Source: Acidimicrobiales bacterium (GTDB lineage: Bacteria > Actinomycetota > Acidimicrobiia > Acidimicrobiales > UBA8190). Taken from it: DNA of 36,491 nucleotides. Below, piece by piece: positions 13,804 through 22,551 of this stretch. The notes beneath the pieces were generated by a model. The model worked only from the letters and a program-made list of their open reading frames with translations. It ran no database searches and was not told where the DNA came from. The position numbers were made by a program, and so were the translations under genes. Every line of letters begins with the position of its first letter. Positions within the stretch are counted from its first letter, which is position 1. The stretch is from the NCBI GenBank assembly GCA_017882995.1, contig JADGOL010000056.1, positions 1 to 36,491 on the forward strand. Direction: 5' to 3'.

Positions 13804-14892
13804 GTGTCTCGCGCCTGGTTCCCAGCGACGAGCAGACGAGCGGGGCAAAGGCAAGGCCGACGCATCGTCTCCGGCGCGCTCTTCTGCGTTCTCGTGGCGA
13901 CGAGTTCCGTGACGGTTCTTGCACCCCGACCTGCCGCAGCCAATCAGGTCGGCGATCTCAAGGCGCAGGCGAAGGCGATCGAGCAGAAGCTCGTGCAGGA
14001 GCAGCTGCAGACCGACGCGTATCAACAGCAGTACTCGGTGGACTCGGGCAAGGTCGCGGCCGACGCCCAGGCGGTCGCGCAAGTCGGCCGGCAGCTCGCG
14101 CTCGACCAACAGCAGTACAACTCCGATACGGCCCAGGTCCGCGAGTTGGCCATCGCGTCGTATATGAATGGCGGCCAGTTGACAGGGGCCGATGCAGCCT
14201 TGTTCGAGGGCAACGCCGAAGAGGTGCAGTCGGCGAGCGAGTACAACTCCATCGCCACCGGGAACATCGAGACAGCCCTGAGCCAGCTCCAGGGCGCGCA
14301 GGACACCTTGCAGAACCAACAGGCGGCATTGCGCCAACAGCAGGCCAAGGACCAGGCCGACGAGACCCAGCAGGCCACGGCCTTGAGCCAGGCCACGAGC
14401 ACCGAGCACGCCATGGAGGCCGAGCAGAGCCTGGTGACGGGGCGGCTCGCCGCCGCCGTGGCCGCGCAGACCGCCGCATTCGACGCGGCCGCCAAGGCGG
14501 CGGTGGCTGCCGCCCAGAAAGCCGGCTCCAAATCGGGTGCCGGTGGGACCAGGTCGGGTGCAGGCCCGGGCGCAAGCCCAGGCGCCGGCCCGGGCGCGGG
14601 CTCAGCCGTGGGGCCGGCCATCCCGGACCCGGCACTCCCGCCGTTCCTGCAGTGTGTGGTGCAGGCCGAGTCGCGCGGCAACTACGGGGCGGTGTCTCCC
14701 GGCGGGATGTACATGGGCGCCTTCCAGTTCAGCCAGTCGACGTGGAACTTCGCGGCCAAGGCTGCCGGCCTTCCGTACCTCGTCGACGTGCCCCCCAACC
14801 GGGCCACGAAACCTCAGCAGGACACCGTGGCGGTAGCGCTCTATGCGCTCGACGGCCAGCGACCATGGCTCGGAGACCGCTGCAGCGCGTAG
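13804..14892 (+). CDS. Secreted Rpf-like muralidase with long N-terminal coiled coil
   Basis: This 362-residue exported protein probably cleaves peptidoglycan. A basic N-terminus and hydrophobic signal segment (about 20-47, IVSGALFCVLVATSSVTVL, then AAA) are followed by a Gln/Ala-rich coiled coil (about 50-225) as in NlpC/P60 or PcsB-type hydrolases. A Gly/Ala/Pro linker (235-275) leads to a C-terminal transglycosylase-like domain. That domain has the Rpf/lysozyme pattern: CVVQAESRGNYGAV (Glu289 as likely catalytic acid), GAFQFSQSTWNFAAKAAG, VPPNRATKPQQDTVAVALY, and a final Cys for a disulfide. GTG 13804 is used; no ribosome binding site is obvious. It may control growth or resuscitation. Confidence 0.85.
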   Translation: MSRAWFPATSRRAGQRQGRRIVSGALFCVLVATSSVTVLAPRPAAANQVGDLKAQAKAIEQKLVQEQLQTDAYQQQYSVDSGKVAADAQAVAQVGRQLALDQQQYNSDTAQVRELAIASYMNGGQLTGADAALFEGNAEEVQSASEYNSIATGNIETALSQLQGAQDTLQNQQAALRQQQAKDQADETQQATALSQATSTEHAMEAEQSLVTGRLAAAVAAQTAAFDAAAKAAVAAAQKAGSKSGAGGTRSGAGPGASPGAGPGAGSAVGPAIPDPALPPFLQCVVQAESRGNYGAVSPGGMYMGAFQFSQSTWNFAAKAAGLPYLVDVPPNRATKPQQDTVAVALYALDGQRPWLGDRCSA

Positions 14893-14904
14893 CGCCGTGC
14901 TCGA

Positions 14905-17900
14905 TCAGGCCACGAAGTACTTGGCTTGGGGATGGGGGCAGATGATGGCGTCGGTGGTCTGCTCGGGGTGCATCTGGAACCCGTCGCTCACCGTCACGCC
15001 GATGCGGTCTCCGCCCAGCAGCTCGACCACCTTGGCGTTGTCCTCGAGGTCGGGGCACGCCGGGTATCCCCACGAGTAGCGCCCACCCCGGTACTGCTGA
15101 CGGAACAAGCCCGTCAGTGTGGGTCCGTCTTCGTCGGCGAAGCCCCATTCCTCGCGGATGCGGTGGTGCCAGTACTCGGCCAGGGCCTCGGCCATCTCGA
15201 CGCCGAGACCGTGGAGCTTCAGGTAGTCGGTGTACTGGTTCTCGGCGTGGAGGCGGGCCGCCTCGCGCGACACCTCGGAACCCATGGTGACGACCTGGAA
15301 CGCCGCGTAGTCGGGATCCCCGGATTCGATCGACCGGAAGAAGTCCGCGATGCAGAGCCAGGGTTCCTTCTTCTGGCGCGGGAAGGTGAAGCGGGTCAGC
15401 TCGGTGCCACGGGTCTCGTCGGTCCACAGCACGACGTCGTTGCCATCGGCGTTGGCCGCGTAGTAGCCGTAGGCCACCTGGGGTACCAAGAGGTCCTTGG
15501 CCTTGGCCTTGTCGAGCTCCTCGCGCAGCACCGCACTGACGCGTTCTTTGAAGTCGGAGTCGGTCTCGGCGACGCCCTGGTGATCCCTCTCGGGACGGAA
15601 TCCCCATTGGTTGCGGAACAGGGCGGTCAGGTTGAGATAGGACGCGATGTCGTCCAACGGGATGCCCTTGGCGACGCGCGACCCGAGGAACGGGGGCGTG
15701 AAGACGGGATTGTCCGCCGCCACCGTGGGGGCACGAGGCGGTGCGACCACACTCTCGTCGACCGGCAGTTGTGACTTCCGGGGCGGAAGCTTGCGTCCAC
15801 CCTGCTCGCGCCCGAAGGCGGGGTCCTCCTCGCCGGTCTTCTTCATCTCGACGAGACGGTCCATGGTGCGCAATCCCTCGAAGGCGTCCTTGCCGTAGAA
15901 GAGACGTCCCTCGTAGACCGAGCGCAGGTCGCGCTCGACGTAGTTGCGCGTGAGGGCGGCCCCGCCGAGGAGCACGGGGATGTGGGCCAGGTTGCGGGTG
16001 TTCATCTCCTCGAGGTTCTCGCGCATGATGAGCGTCGACTTCACGAGCAGTCCGCTCATGCCGATGGCGTCGGCCTTGTGGTCCTCGACGGCCTGGAGCA
16101 TCTCGGTGATGTTCACCTTGATGCCGAGGTTCACGATCTCGTAACCGTTGTTGGTGAGGATGATGTCGACGAGGTTCTTGCCGATGTCATGGACGTCACC
16201 CTTGACCGTGGCGAGCACCACGGTGCCCTTGCCGCCCTGGTCGGCCTTCTCCATGTAGGGCTCGAGATACGACACGGCCGCTTTCATGGTCTCGGCGGAC
16301 TGGAGGACGAAGGGCAGTTGCATCTCTCCGGTGGCGAAGAGCTCGCCCACCGTCTTCATGCCGGCCAGGAGGAAGTCGTTCACGATGGTGAGCGCTTCGT
16401 GCCCGGACCCCAGCGCCTCGGCCAGGTCGTCGTCGAGCCCGTTGCGGTCGCCGTCGATGATGCGTTGCTCGAGGCGGTGCTCGACGGTCCATCCCGTGCG
16501 GTCCTCGGTGACCGCCGACGACGCGGAGACGCCTTCGAAGATCCCCAGGAGCACCTGCAGCGGGTCATAGCCCTCGGTGCGGCGGTCGTAGATGAGATCC
16601 AGGCAGACCTCGCGGGCCCGCTCGTCGATCTTGGACAACGGGATGATGCGCGCCGCGTGGACGATCGCCGCGTCGAGCCCGGCGTCGACGAGCTCGTGGA
16701 GGAACATCGAGTTGAGCACGTGGCGCGCCGCGGGGTTGAGCCCGAACGACACGTTGGACAGCCCGACGATGGTGAACACCCCGGGCAGCTCGGCCTTGAT
16801 CCGGCGCGTGCCGTCGAGGGTCTCGATGCCGTCGCGCCGGCTCTCCTCCATTCCGGTCGACAGGGGAAGTACCAAGGGGTCGAAGATGAGGTCGGAGGGC
16901 TCGAGGCCATAGCGCTCCACGGCGATGTCGCGGATGGCCGTGGCGGCGCGCACCTTCCATTCGGCGGTGCGGGCCTGGCCCTCGGTATCGATGCACGTGC
17001 AGACGACGGCGGCGCCGTACTCGCGGGCCAAGGTGAGGAACTTGTCGAGCCGGGTGCCGGGCTCGTCGCCCTCCTCGAGGTTGACCGAGTTGAGGATGGG
17101 CCGGCCCCCGATCCACATCAGCGCCGCCTCGACCACGGGCGCCTCGGTGGAGTCCACCATGAGCGGGACACTGGCCTGGGTGGCGAGTCGGCTGGCCACC
17201 TCGGTCATGTCGGCCACGCCGTCGGCGCCGGTGTAGTCGACACAGACGTCGAGGACATGAGCGCCCTCCTTCACCTGGTCGCGCCCGATGGCCACGGTGG
17301 TGTCCCAGTCCGATTCGAGCATGGCCTCGCGGAACTTCTTGGACCCGTTGGCGTTGGTCCGCTCGCCGACGACGAGGAACGACGTGTCCTGATGGAACGA
17401 CACGTTGCTGTAGATCGACGACGCCCCTGGCTCGTGGTCGATCGACGCGGCGGGACGAGCCGCGGGGACGAGGTCACGACAGCGCGTGACGACGGCGCGA
17501 AGATGCTCGGGGGTGGTGCCGCAGCAGCCACCCACGACGCTGACACCGAGCTCGGTGATGAACCGCTCGAGATGGTCCGCCAGCTGGTCCGGGGTCAGGT
17601 CGTAGTGCATCTTGCCGTCGACGACCGAGGGCAGTCCCGCGTTGGGTTGCGCGGAGACCGGCAGGCGGGCGTGCTGGCAGAGGTAGCGGATGGCCTCGCC
17701 CATCTCGGCCGGGCCCGTGGCGCAGTTGAGCCCGATGATGTCGGGGCGCATGGGGTCGAGCGCGGTGAGGGCGGCGCCGACTTCGGTGCCCGGGAGCATC
17801 CGGCCCGTGAGCTCGATGGTGACCTGGACCTGGAGGGGCACGCGCCGACCGGCTTCGACCATGGCGCGTTTGGCCGCGTTGATGGCCGCCTTGGCCTGGA

Positions 17901-18477
17901 GGAGGTCGTAGACGGTCTCGATGATGATGAGGTCGACGCCGCCGGCGAGGAGCGCGGCGGCCTGTTCCTGGTAGGCGTCGCGCAGTTCGAGGTAGGGGAT
18001 CTGGCCGAGGGTGGGGAAGCGGGTGCCGGGCCCGAGGTTTCCCGCCACCCAGCGCAGACGACCGTCGTCGGCGGCCGCGGCGGCTTCGTCGGCGGCTTCG
18101 CGGGCCAGGCGGGCCGCGCTCAGGTTGATCTCCTGCACCCGGTCCTGGAGCCCGTACTCCGCCAGGACAACGCCGAAGGCGCCGAAGGCGTTGGCCTCGA
18201 CCACGTCGCAGCCCACGTCGAGGAAGGAGCGGTGGATGGCCTTGACCACGTCGGGACGGTGGAGGACCACGGCTTCGCTGCAGCCTTCGAGGGCGGGACC
18301 GCCGTAGTCCTCGGCGCTCAGGTCCGCCAGCTGCAGGCTCGTGCCCATGGCGCCGTCGAAGATGACCACCCGGGTCCGGGTGGCCTCGAGATAGGCGGCG
18401 CCGCGCTCGTCCATGGCCATGGCGTCGTGCGCCAGGACAGGAGGAGGGGACGGGTGGGGGTCCACGGTCGGAGCCAC
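14905..18477 (-). CDS. metH: Cobalamin-dependent methionine synthase
   Basis: MetH moves the methyl group of methyl-tetrahydrofolate through B12 to homocysteine. At 1190 residues all four modules are present: homocysteine/zinc domain (about 25-340; FDGAMGTSLQ, Cys in GLNCATG, GGCCGTTP), pterin-binding domain (about 360-640; VVGERTNANGSKKF), B12 cap and binding domains (about 660-880; the cobalt-ligand His in GDVHDIGKN, then MSGLLVKST), and the SAM-binding reactivation domain (about 900-1190; YSWGYPACPDLED). GTG 18477 is supported by TAGACT nine bases upstream; ATG 18420 is an alternative. It is divergent from a cobalamin adenosyltransferase, 87 bp away. No cobalamin riboswitch fits in that gap. 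Confidence 0.97.
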   Translation of the reverse strand: MAPTVDPHPSPPPVLAHDAMAMDERGAAYLEATRTRVVIFDGAMGTSLQLADLSAEDYGGPALEGCSEAVVLHRPDVVKAIHRSFLDVGCDVVEANAFGAFGVVLAEYGLQDRVQEINLSAARLAREAADEAAAAADDGRLRWVAGNLGPGTRFPTLGQIPYLELRDAYQEQAAALLAGGVDLIIIETVYDLLQAKAAINAAKRAMVEAGRRVPLQVQVTIELTGRMLPGTEVGAALTALDPMRPDIIGLNCATGPAEMGEAIRYLCQHARLPVSAQPNAGLPSVVDGKMHYDLTPDQLADHLERFITELGVSVVGGCCGTTPEHLRAVVTRCRDLVPAARPAASIDHEPGASSIYSNVSFHQDTSFLVVGERTNANGSKKFREAMLESDWDTTVAIGRDQVKEGAHVLDVCVDYTGADGVADMTEVASRLATQASVPLMVDSTEAPVVEAALMWIGGRPILNSVNLEEGDEPGTRLDKFLTLAREYGAAVVCTCIDTEGQARTAEWKVRAATAIRDIAVERYGLEPSDLIFDPLVLPLSTGMEESRRDGIETLDGTRRIKAELPGVFTIVGLSNVSFGLNPAARHVLNSMFLHELVDAGLDAAIVHAARIIPLSKIDERAREVCLDLIYDRRTEGYDPLQVLLGIFEGVSASSAVTEDRTGWTVEHRLEQRIIDGDRNGLDDDLAEALGSGHEALTIVNDFLLAGMKTVGELFATGEMQLPFVLQSAETMKAAVSYLEPYMEKADQGGKGTVVLATVKGDVHDIGKNLVDIILTNNGYEIVNLGIKVNITEMLQAVEDHKADAIGMSGLLVKSTLIMRENLEEMNTRNLAHIPVLLGGAALTRNYVERDLRSVYEGRLFYGKDAFEGLRTMDRLVEMKKTGEEDPAFGREQGGRKLPPRKSQLPVDESVVAPPRAPTVAADNPVFTPPFLGSRVAKGIPLDDIASYLNLTALFRNQWGFRPERDHQGVAETDSDFKERVSAVLREELDKAKAKDLLVPQVAYGYYAANADGNDVVLWTDETRGTELTRFTFPRQKKEPWLCIADFFRSIESGDPDYAAFQVVTMGSEVSREAARLHAENQYTDYLKLHGLGVEMAEALAEYWHHRIREEWGFADEDGPTLTGLFRQQYRGGRYSWGYPACPDLEDNAKVVELLGGDRIGVTVSDGFQMHPEQTTDAIICPHPQAKYFVA

Positions 18478-18486
18478 GATCCGAAC

Positions 18487-18492
18487 AGTCTA
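18487..18492 (-). promoter_or_regulatory. -10-like hexamer TAGACT of metH
   Basis: TAGACT on the minus strand lies 9 bases before GTG 18477, with no Shine-Dalgarno sequence. This fits a leaderless or nearly leaderless metH transcript. Confidence 0.35.
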
Positions 18493-18550
18493 CGGCGAGT
18501 GGTCGGCTTCTCCCTCCTGGCGAGGGGGTTCTCCGCTACCGGCAGCCGGT

Positions 18551-18556
18551 TAGCAT
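18551..18556 (+). promoter_or_regulatory. -10-like hexamer TAGCAT of the cobalamin adenosyltransferase gene
   Basis: TAGCAT lies 8 bases before GTG 18565 and no Shine-Dalgarno sequence is present. The same hexamer precedes the SDR gene at 2042 at a similar distance. Confidence 0.35.
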
Positions 18557-18564
18557 GCGGCGCC

Positions 18565-19149
18565 GTGGTGAAGATCTACACACGCAAGGGTGACGACGGC
18601 ACGACGGGGCTGTATTACGGGGGTCGGGTCCGCAAGGACTCGCCGGCCATCGAGGTGAACGGGGACGTCGACGAGGCCCAGGCCGTGTTGGGCCTGGCCC
18701 GCGCCGAGGCGGAGCCGGGATCGGAGCTCGACGGCCTCCTCCTCGATCTGGAGCGTGATCTGTGGGTGCTCATGGCCGAGGTGGCGACAGCTCCGGAGAA
18801 CCGCCCCAAGCTGGTGGAGGCGGCGTCACTGGTGACCGATGAGATGGTGAGCGCGCTCGAGAGACACATCGACGAGCTCAACGAGCGCTTCGAGATGCCC
18901 AAGGAGTTCGTGGTGCCCGGACAGAACCGGGTCTCGGCCACCTTGGACGTGGCCCGCACCGTGGTGCGCCGGGCCGAACGCGGTTTCACGAGCGCGTCGG
19001 TGGCGCCGGGCTCGCAGGTCGGGCCCTATCTCAACCGGCTGTCGGACTTGTTGTGGACGGTGGCGCGCTGGCAGGAGGGCGAGCACATCGTGTCGCGCTC
19101 TCTCGGCCACGCCCCGGGCGGGGCCGACTCCGACGCGGGCGCGGCGTGA
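18565..19149 (+). CDS. pduO: PduO-type cob(I)alamin adenosyltransferase
   Basis: This enzyme transfers the adenosyl group of ATP to cob(I)alamin, making the coenzyme for methylmalonyl-CoA mutase. The 194-residue protein shows the family pattern: KIYTRKGDDGTTGLYYGGRV at the N-terminus, NGDVDEAQAVLGLARA, and the C-terminal helix with ARTVVRRAER and YLNRLSDLLWTVAR. GTG 18565 or GTG 18568 is the start. It is divergent from metH and its stop overlaps the pepA start by four bases (GTGA). A methylmalonyl-CoA mutase-type gene that would need its product lies at 32003. PduO and MMAB names are both used for this family. Confidence 0.93.
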   Translation: MVKIYTRKGDDGTTGLYYGGRVRKDSPAIEVNGDVDEAQAVLGLARAEAEPGSELDGLLLDLERDLWVLMAEVATAPENRPKLVEAASLVTDEMVSALERHIDELNERFEMPKEFVVPGQNRVSATLDVARTVVRRAERGFTSASVAPGSQVGPYLNRLSDLLWTVARWQEGEHIVSRSLGHAPGGADSDAGAA

Positions 19150-20774
19150 GCCCCGCCGTGGCCTTCCCCCGTTCCGAGCTGCTCGAGGTGGCGTGGGCCG
19201 ACGCCACCGATCCCGCCGCCGTGGCCGACGCCGCCGGTGTGGCCGTGGCGGTGGTGGGCGTCCCCGTGCTCGAGACGCCCGACGGTCCCGCCGTGGCGCC
19301 CGGTGTCCCTGCCACCGTGGTCGTCAGTGTGGGAGGAGACGGGCTCGGCACCGCGCTCGACACCACCCGGGCCCGCCAGCGAGGGTTCAAGGGCAAGGTC
19401 GGCCAGACCATGGTGGTCGTGGGAGAGCGCAGCGCCCAGGGGTCACTCGGCGCCGAAGCGCCCGCCGTCGTGTTCGTGGGGTGTGGCAGGGCCACCGATT
19501 CCGACGACGCCGTCGGCGCCACCGCCCTGCGGCGAGCTGCCGCGGCCCTGGTGCGTGCCGGTGGCAAGTCCGGGGCCGGCGTCCTGGTCCTGCCGGCATC
19601 GATCGTCGGGGAAGTCGTGGGATCGCGAGGCGCGGTGCAGGCGGTCGTCGAAGGAGCCGTCCTCGCCGCGTACCGGTTCGTGTCGCACAAGCGCGACAAC
19701 GAGGGTGGTGGGATCGAGCGGTTCGTGGTGGCCGGGGCCGGTCTCGACACCGGTGCGCTCGCCGAGGGGACCCGGCGCGGCCTCGCCGTCGCCGACGCCG
19801 TGTGTCTGGCGCGCGACCTCGTCAACGAACCGCCCAGCTCGTTGACACCCACGCGTTTCGCCGAGGCGGCGGAGGAGCACACCGACGGTCGTCCCGGTGT
19901 GACCATCGAGGTCTGGGACGAGCAGCGGATCACCGACGAGCGGTTGGGCGGGCTCCTGGGTGTGGCCCGGGGGTCGGCCGAGCCTCCCCGGTTGCTGAAG
20001 ATCGCCTATGAACCCTCCGACCCCGTGACCGTGGACGGCCGGGTGCCGCACGTGGTCCTGGTGGGCAAGGGGATCACCTTCGACTCCGGCGGGCTGTCGC
20101 TCAAGACGCCCGAAGGCATGATCACCATGAAGACCGACATGAGCGGGGCGGCGGCGGTGTTGGCGGCGACCTCGGCGTGCGGCGACCTCGGCGTGCGCGT
20201 GCGGGTCACTGCCATCGCGCCCACGACCGAGAACATGCCCGGCGGTCGGGCCACCAAGCCCGGCGACGTGCTCACCATCCGCAACGGGCGGACCATCGAG
20301 GTGCTCAACACCGACGCCGAGGGCCGTCTCGTTCTCGCCGACGGTCTGACCCTGGCGACCGAGCTCGAGCCCGACGCCATCATCGACCTGGCCACGCTCA
20401 CCGGGGCGTGTGTGGTGGCGCTGGGCATGTCGATCGCGGGGTTGTTCGGCTCCGACGACGGCCTCATCGGTCGGGTGCGCGCCGCATCGGAGCGCGCCGG
20501 CGAGGGCACGTGGCCGTTGCCGTTGCCCGAGGAGTACCGGTCGCACATCGACTCGGAGATCGCGGACATGAAGAACGTCGGCAAAGGCGGACAGGCCGGT
20601 GCGATCTCGGCCGCGCTCCTCCTCGCCGAGTTCGTCGAGGAGGTGCCGTGGGTGCACCTCGACATCGCCGGTCCGGCCCGCTCCGACGAGGACAACGGGA
20701 TCCTCGCCAAGGGTGGCACCGGCTTCGGGGTGCGGACCCTGTTGGAACTGCTCGAGCACTACGGGCCGGACTGA
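19146..20774 (+). CDS. pepA: Leucyl aminopeptidase, M17 family
   Basis: This cytosolic di-metal aminopeptidase (542 residues) removes N-terminal residues and releases amino acids such as Cys-Gly from glutathione-like peptides. The C-terminal catalytic domain has the M17 motifs: VGKGITFDSGGLSLK with metal-binding Lys and Asp, MKTDMSGAAAVL, the signature NTDAEGRLVLADGL, and an ATLTGACVVALG block. The N-terminal macro-like domain is divergent, as is usual. Start GTG 19146 overlaps the adenosyltransferase stop, so the two genes are co-translated. It is convergent with the ACT gene, 36 bp away. Confidence 0.93.
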   Translation: MSPAVAFPRSELLEVAWADATDPAAVADAAGVAVAVVGVPVLETPDGPAVAPGVPATVVVSVGGDGLGTALDTTRARQRGFKGKVGQTMVVVGERSAQGSLGAEAPAVVFVGCGRATDSDDAVGATALRRAAAALVRAGGKSGAGVLVLPASIVGEVVGSRGAVQAVVEGAVLAAYRFVSHKRDNEGGGIERFVVAGAGLDTGALAEGTRRGLAVADAVCLARDLVNEPPSSLTPTRFAEAAEEHTDGRPGVTIEVWDEQRITDERLGGLLGVARGSAEPPRLLKIAYEPSDPVTVDGRVPHVVLVGKGITFDSGGLSLKTPEGMITMKTDMSGAAAVLAATSACGDLGVRVRVTAIAPTTENMPGGRATKPGDVLTIRNGRTIEVLNTDAEGRLVLADGLTLATELEPDAIIDLATLTGACVVALGMSIAGLFGSDDGLIGRVRAASERAGEGTWPLPLPEEYRSHIDSEIADMKNVGKGGQAGAISAALLLAEFVEEVPWVHLDIAGPARSDEDNGILAKGGTGFGVRTLLELLEHYGPD

Positions 20775-20779
20775 GCTCC

Positions 20780-20794
20780 CGGGCTTCCCGCCCG
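20780..20794 (+). terminator. Short GC hairpin between convergent pepA and the ACT gene
   Basis: CGGGC-TTCCC-GCCCG starts six bases after the pepA stop. It has a five-base stem and no T tract, so it is a weak terminator candidate. Confidence 0.25.
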
Positions 20795-20810
20795 ACGCGT
20801 CGTGAAAGAG

Positions 20811-21512
20811 TCAGCTGGCTCGCCCGGGGTGGTTGACCCCGGGGTCGCGGTCGGTCATGTCGGCCCAACGGGCGTCCGCGAGCTGGGCGAGGGCGACGAG
20901 ATGGACTCGCTCGCGGGTGCCGAAGCGCCAACCGGGGCGTCCCGCCGCCAGGACGAGATCCCAGGCGACGAGGTCGACGAAGCCGACGTCACCGCCTTCG
21001 GGCCCGATGGGCCGGAAGCCCGTGTCGGCGTCCGAGCCCACACCCGCGGCGCGCGCTTCGGTGAGCGACGCCGCCAGCCATTGGGTCGCGGGCGGGCGAC
21101 CCTGCGAGGCGATGACCGAGAGCCCCTCCACGTCGAGGACCGCGCTCCAGGTGGCGTCGAGCTCCGCGCACACCCGTGACGCCAGCGCCCCGAGGACGCC
21201 GTGGGGAGAGCGCTCCTTCAGGATGGAGAGTGCGGTGGTGTAGGCCTCGAGACGGCGGTCATGGCGTCGTCCGGACACGGGCCGGACGTCTTGCAACGCC
21301 ACGCCGTCGACCTCGGCGATCTCGCTGAGCAGAAGCGACAGGTGTTCGCCGTCGGCGAGCTCGACCACGAACTCGTCCACGGCCTTGCCGTCGCGGTGTT
21401 CGACGACCTCGACGGCGAGGAGGTCACCGCGCACCGCGCCGATCCGACTGGCGACCGCGCCGAGCGCGCCCGGCCTGTCGGGGAGCTCCACCCGGAGCAG
21501 AAAAGTCGCCAC
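20811..21512 (-). CDS. ACT-domain protein with uncharacterised C-terminal domain
   Basis: Residues 1 to about 75 form an ACT domain (FLLRVELPDRPGALGAVASR, VDEFVVELADG). ACT domains usually bind amino acids and regulate linked enzymes. The remaining 155 residues carry a GAF-like pattern of strands and helices (AELDATWSAVLDVEGLSVIA, and LVLAAGRPGWRFGTRERVHL) without a catalytic motif I recognise. It is probably a stand-alone ligand-sensing protein. GTG 21512 is the start, with TAGTCT six bases upstream; the short GGGAG between them is too close to act as a ribosome binding site. Target and ligand are unknown. Confidence 0.75.
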   Translation of the reverse strand: MATFLLRVELPDRPGALGAVASRIGAVRGDLLAVEVVEHRDGKAVDEFVVELADGEHLSLLLSEIAEVDGVALQDVRPVSGRRHDRRLEAYTTALSILKERSPHGVLGALASRVCAELDATWSAVLDVEGLSVIASQGRPPATQWLAASLTEARAAGVGSDADTGFRPIGPEGGDVGFVDLVAWDLVLAAGRPGWRFGTRERVHLVALAQLADARWADMTDRDPGVNHPGRAS

Positions 21513-21518
21513 ACTCCC

Positions 21519-21524
21519 AGACTA
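21519..21524 (-). promoter_or_regulatory. -10-like hexamer TAGTCT of the ACT gene
   Basis: TAGTCT on the minus strand lies six bases before GTG 21512, fitting a leaderless transcript. Confidence 0.35.
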
Positions 21525-21633
21525 CGGCTGCCACGTGAACGCTTCGTTTCCTCTTGGCGTCGCGGCCGTGAACCGCCGCCGGTGCACGGGAACGACCACC
21601 CGGGGGTGCGACGGCACCACGTGGAGTGCGGCG

Positions 21634-22356
21634 TCAGGCGGGGCGACCGGCACTGGCCTCGTGGGCCCGGTAGGCCCACGCCCATTGAGCGGCTTCGTGG
21701 GCGATGGCGGGGTGGACCTGCCAGCGGACGAGCTGGAGCTCGACCTCGGGCCGGGTGTTGTCCGATGCGAGCAGGGCGAGAGCCAGGCGCCGGGCGTTGC
21801 GACGGGCTTCTTCGAGCGCCGGTGACGAACGCACCGGGGTCATCCACTGCGCGTGTCGGTCTTGGAGGGAGACGGGAAGGCGTTGGAGATGGCGGCGCGG
21901 CATGGGCGGTATCCGGCGTCGGACCGCCAACGTCGTCGGTCCCGCGGGTCTCGCCATCTCGAAGGTGACGCAACGGGCCAGGGCACGGCGGAACGGTGAT
22001 TGGCGTCCGGAGCGGTCACCGAGCCCGAGGGCGCGGGCCGTGTCGGCCCGGTCGAGGTCGAAACCGTCGGGGTTGTCGTCGAGCCCGGCCGCGAACCGTC
22101 TCATGAGCCAGGTGCAGGTCGGGCCCAGGATCCCCAACCAGAACGTCTCGACATAGAGCGACCGGGGGTCATATCCCAGACGGTCGATGATCGGGTCGGG
22201 CCACCCGATGATGCGGATGGGCTCCATCTCCGGGGTCGCCACCGCCACATCGTCGACGACGGTCACGCCGACGGCCTCGACGACAGGTTCGGGGACAGGT
22301 TCGGGGACACGGTGCAAGGTGCCGGGACGAACGGCGGGGACAGGGACGACGGACAT
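21634..22356 (-). CDS. Conserved actinobacterial protein of unknown function
   Basis: I recall similar sequences only as hypothetical proteins in actinobacteria. The N-terminal 40 residues are Val/Pro/Glu-rich and probably disordered. The core (about residues 50-170) has a distinctive pattern: YVETFWLGILGPTCTWLMRR, then LDRADTARALGLG, SPFRRALARC, and a basic block LAVRRRIPPMPRRHLQRLP. The middle looks like a small helical, possibly winged-helix, fold. There is no signal peptide and no catalytic motif. ATG 22356 follows GGAG by six bases. It is divergent from the DsbA-family gene across a 195-bp gap that holds a 12-bp tandem repeat. Confidence 0.65.
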   Translation of the reverse strand: MSVVPVPAVRPGTLHRVPEPVPEPVVEAVGVTVVDDVAVATPEMEPIRIIGWPDPIIDRLGYDPRSLYVETFWLGILGPTCTWLMRRFAAGLDDNPDGFDLDRADTARALGLGDRSGRQSPFRRALARCVTFEMARPAGPTTLAVRRRIPPMPRRHLQRLPVSLQDRHAQWMTPVRSSPALEEARRNARRLALALLASDNTRPEVELQLVRWQVHPAIAHEAAQWAWAYRAHEASAGRPA

Positions 22357-22440
22357 AGTTGCTCCAGCTCGTGTTGGCGGGACGGGACAGGCGCAGACTC
22401 GCGCTCTCGCCTTGCCCGCAACCTCACCCCCGTCCTCACC

Positions 22441-22500
22441 ACCGGACTCACTGCCGGACTCACCGCCGGACTCACCGCCGGACTCACCGCCGGCCTCACC
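22441..22500 (+). repeat. Five 12-bp tandem repeats in a divergent promoter region
   Basis: The unit GCCGGACTCACC occurs in five consecutive copies. Three are perfect (22453-22488); the first has two changes and the last has one. The array sits midway between the divergent starts at 22356 and 22552. Confidence 0.9.
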
Positions 22501-22538
22501 GCCGACCGAACGGGGTCCTGCCCCAGGCCTTTCGGGCG

Positions 22539-22544
22539 TAGGGT
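22539..22544 (+). promoter_or_regulatory. -10-like hexamer TAGGGT of the DsbA-family gene
   Basis: TAGGGT lies seven bases before GTG 22552, and no Shine-Dalgarno sequence is seen. Confidence 0.35.
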
Positions 22545-22551
22545 CCACAGC

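Noticed and set aside
15982-18564. Plus-strand open frame running into the cobalamin adenosyltransferase gene
   Set aside because: It is antisense to metH with no domain match; only the part from 18565 is real.
18478-18564. Cobalamin riboswitch between metH and the adenosyltransferase
   Set aside because: The gap is 87 bp, far too short, and no B12-box-like sequence is visible.
19443-20759. Minus-strand open frame of about 438 codons
   Set aside because: It is opposite the leucyl aminopeptidase, with shadow-type composition.
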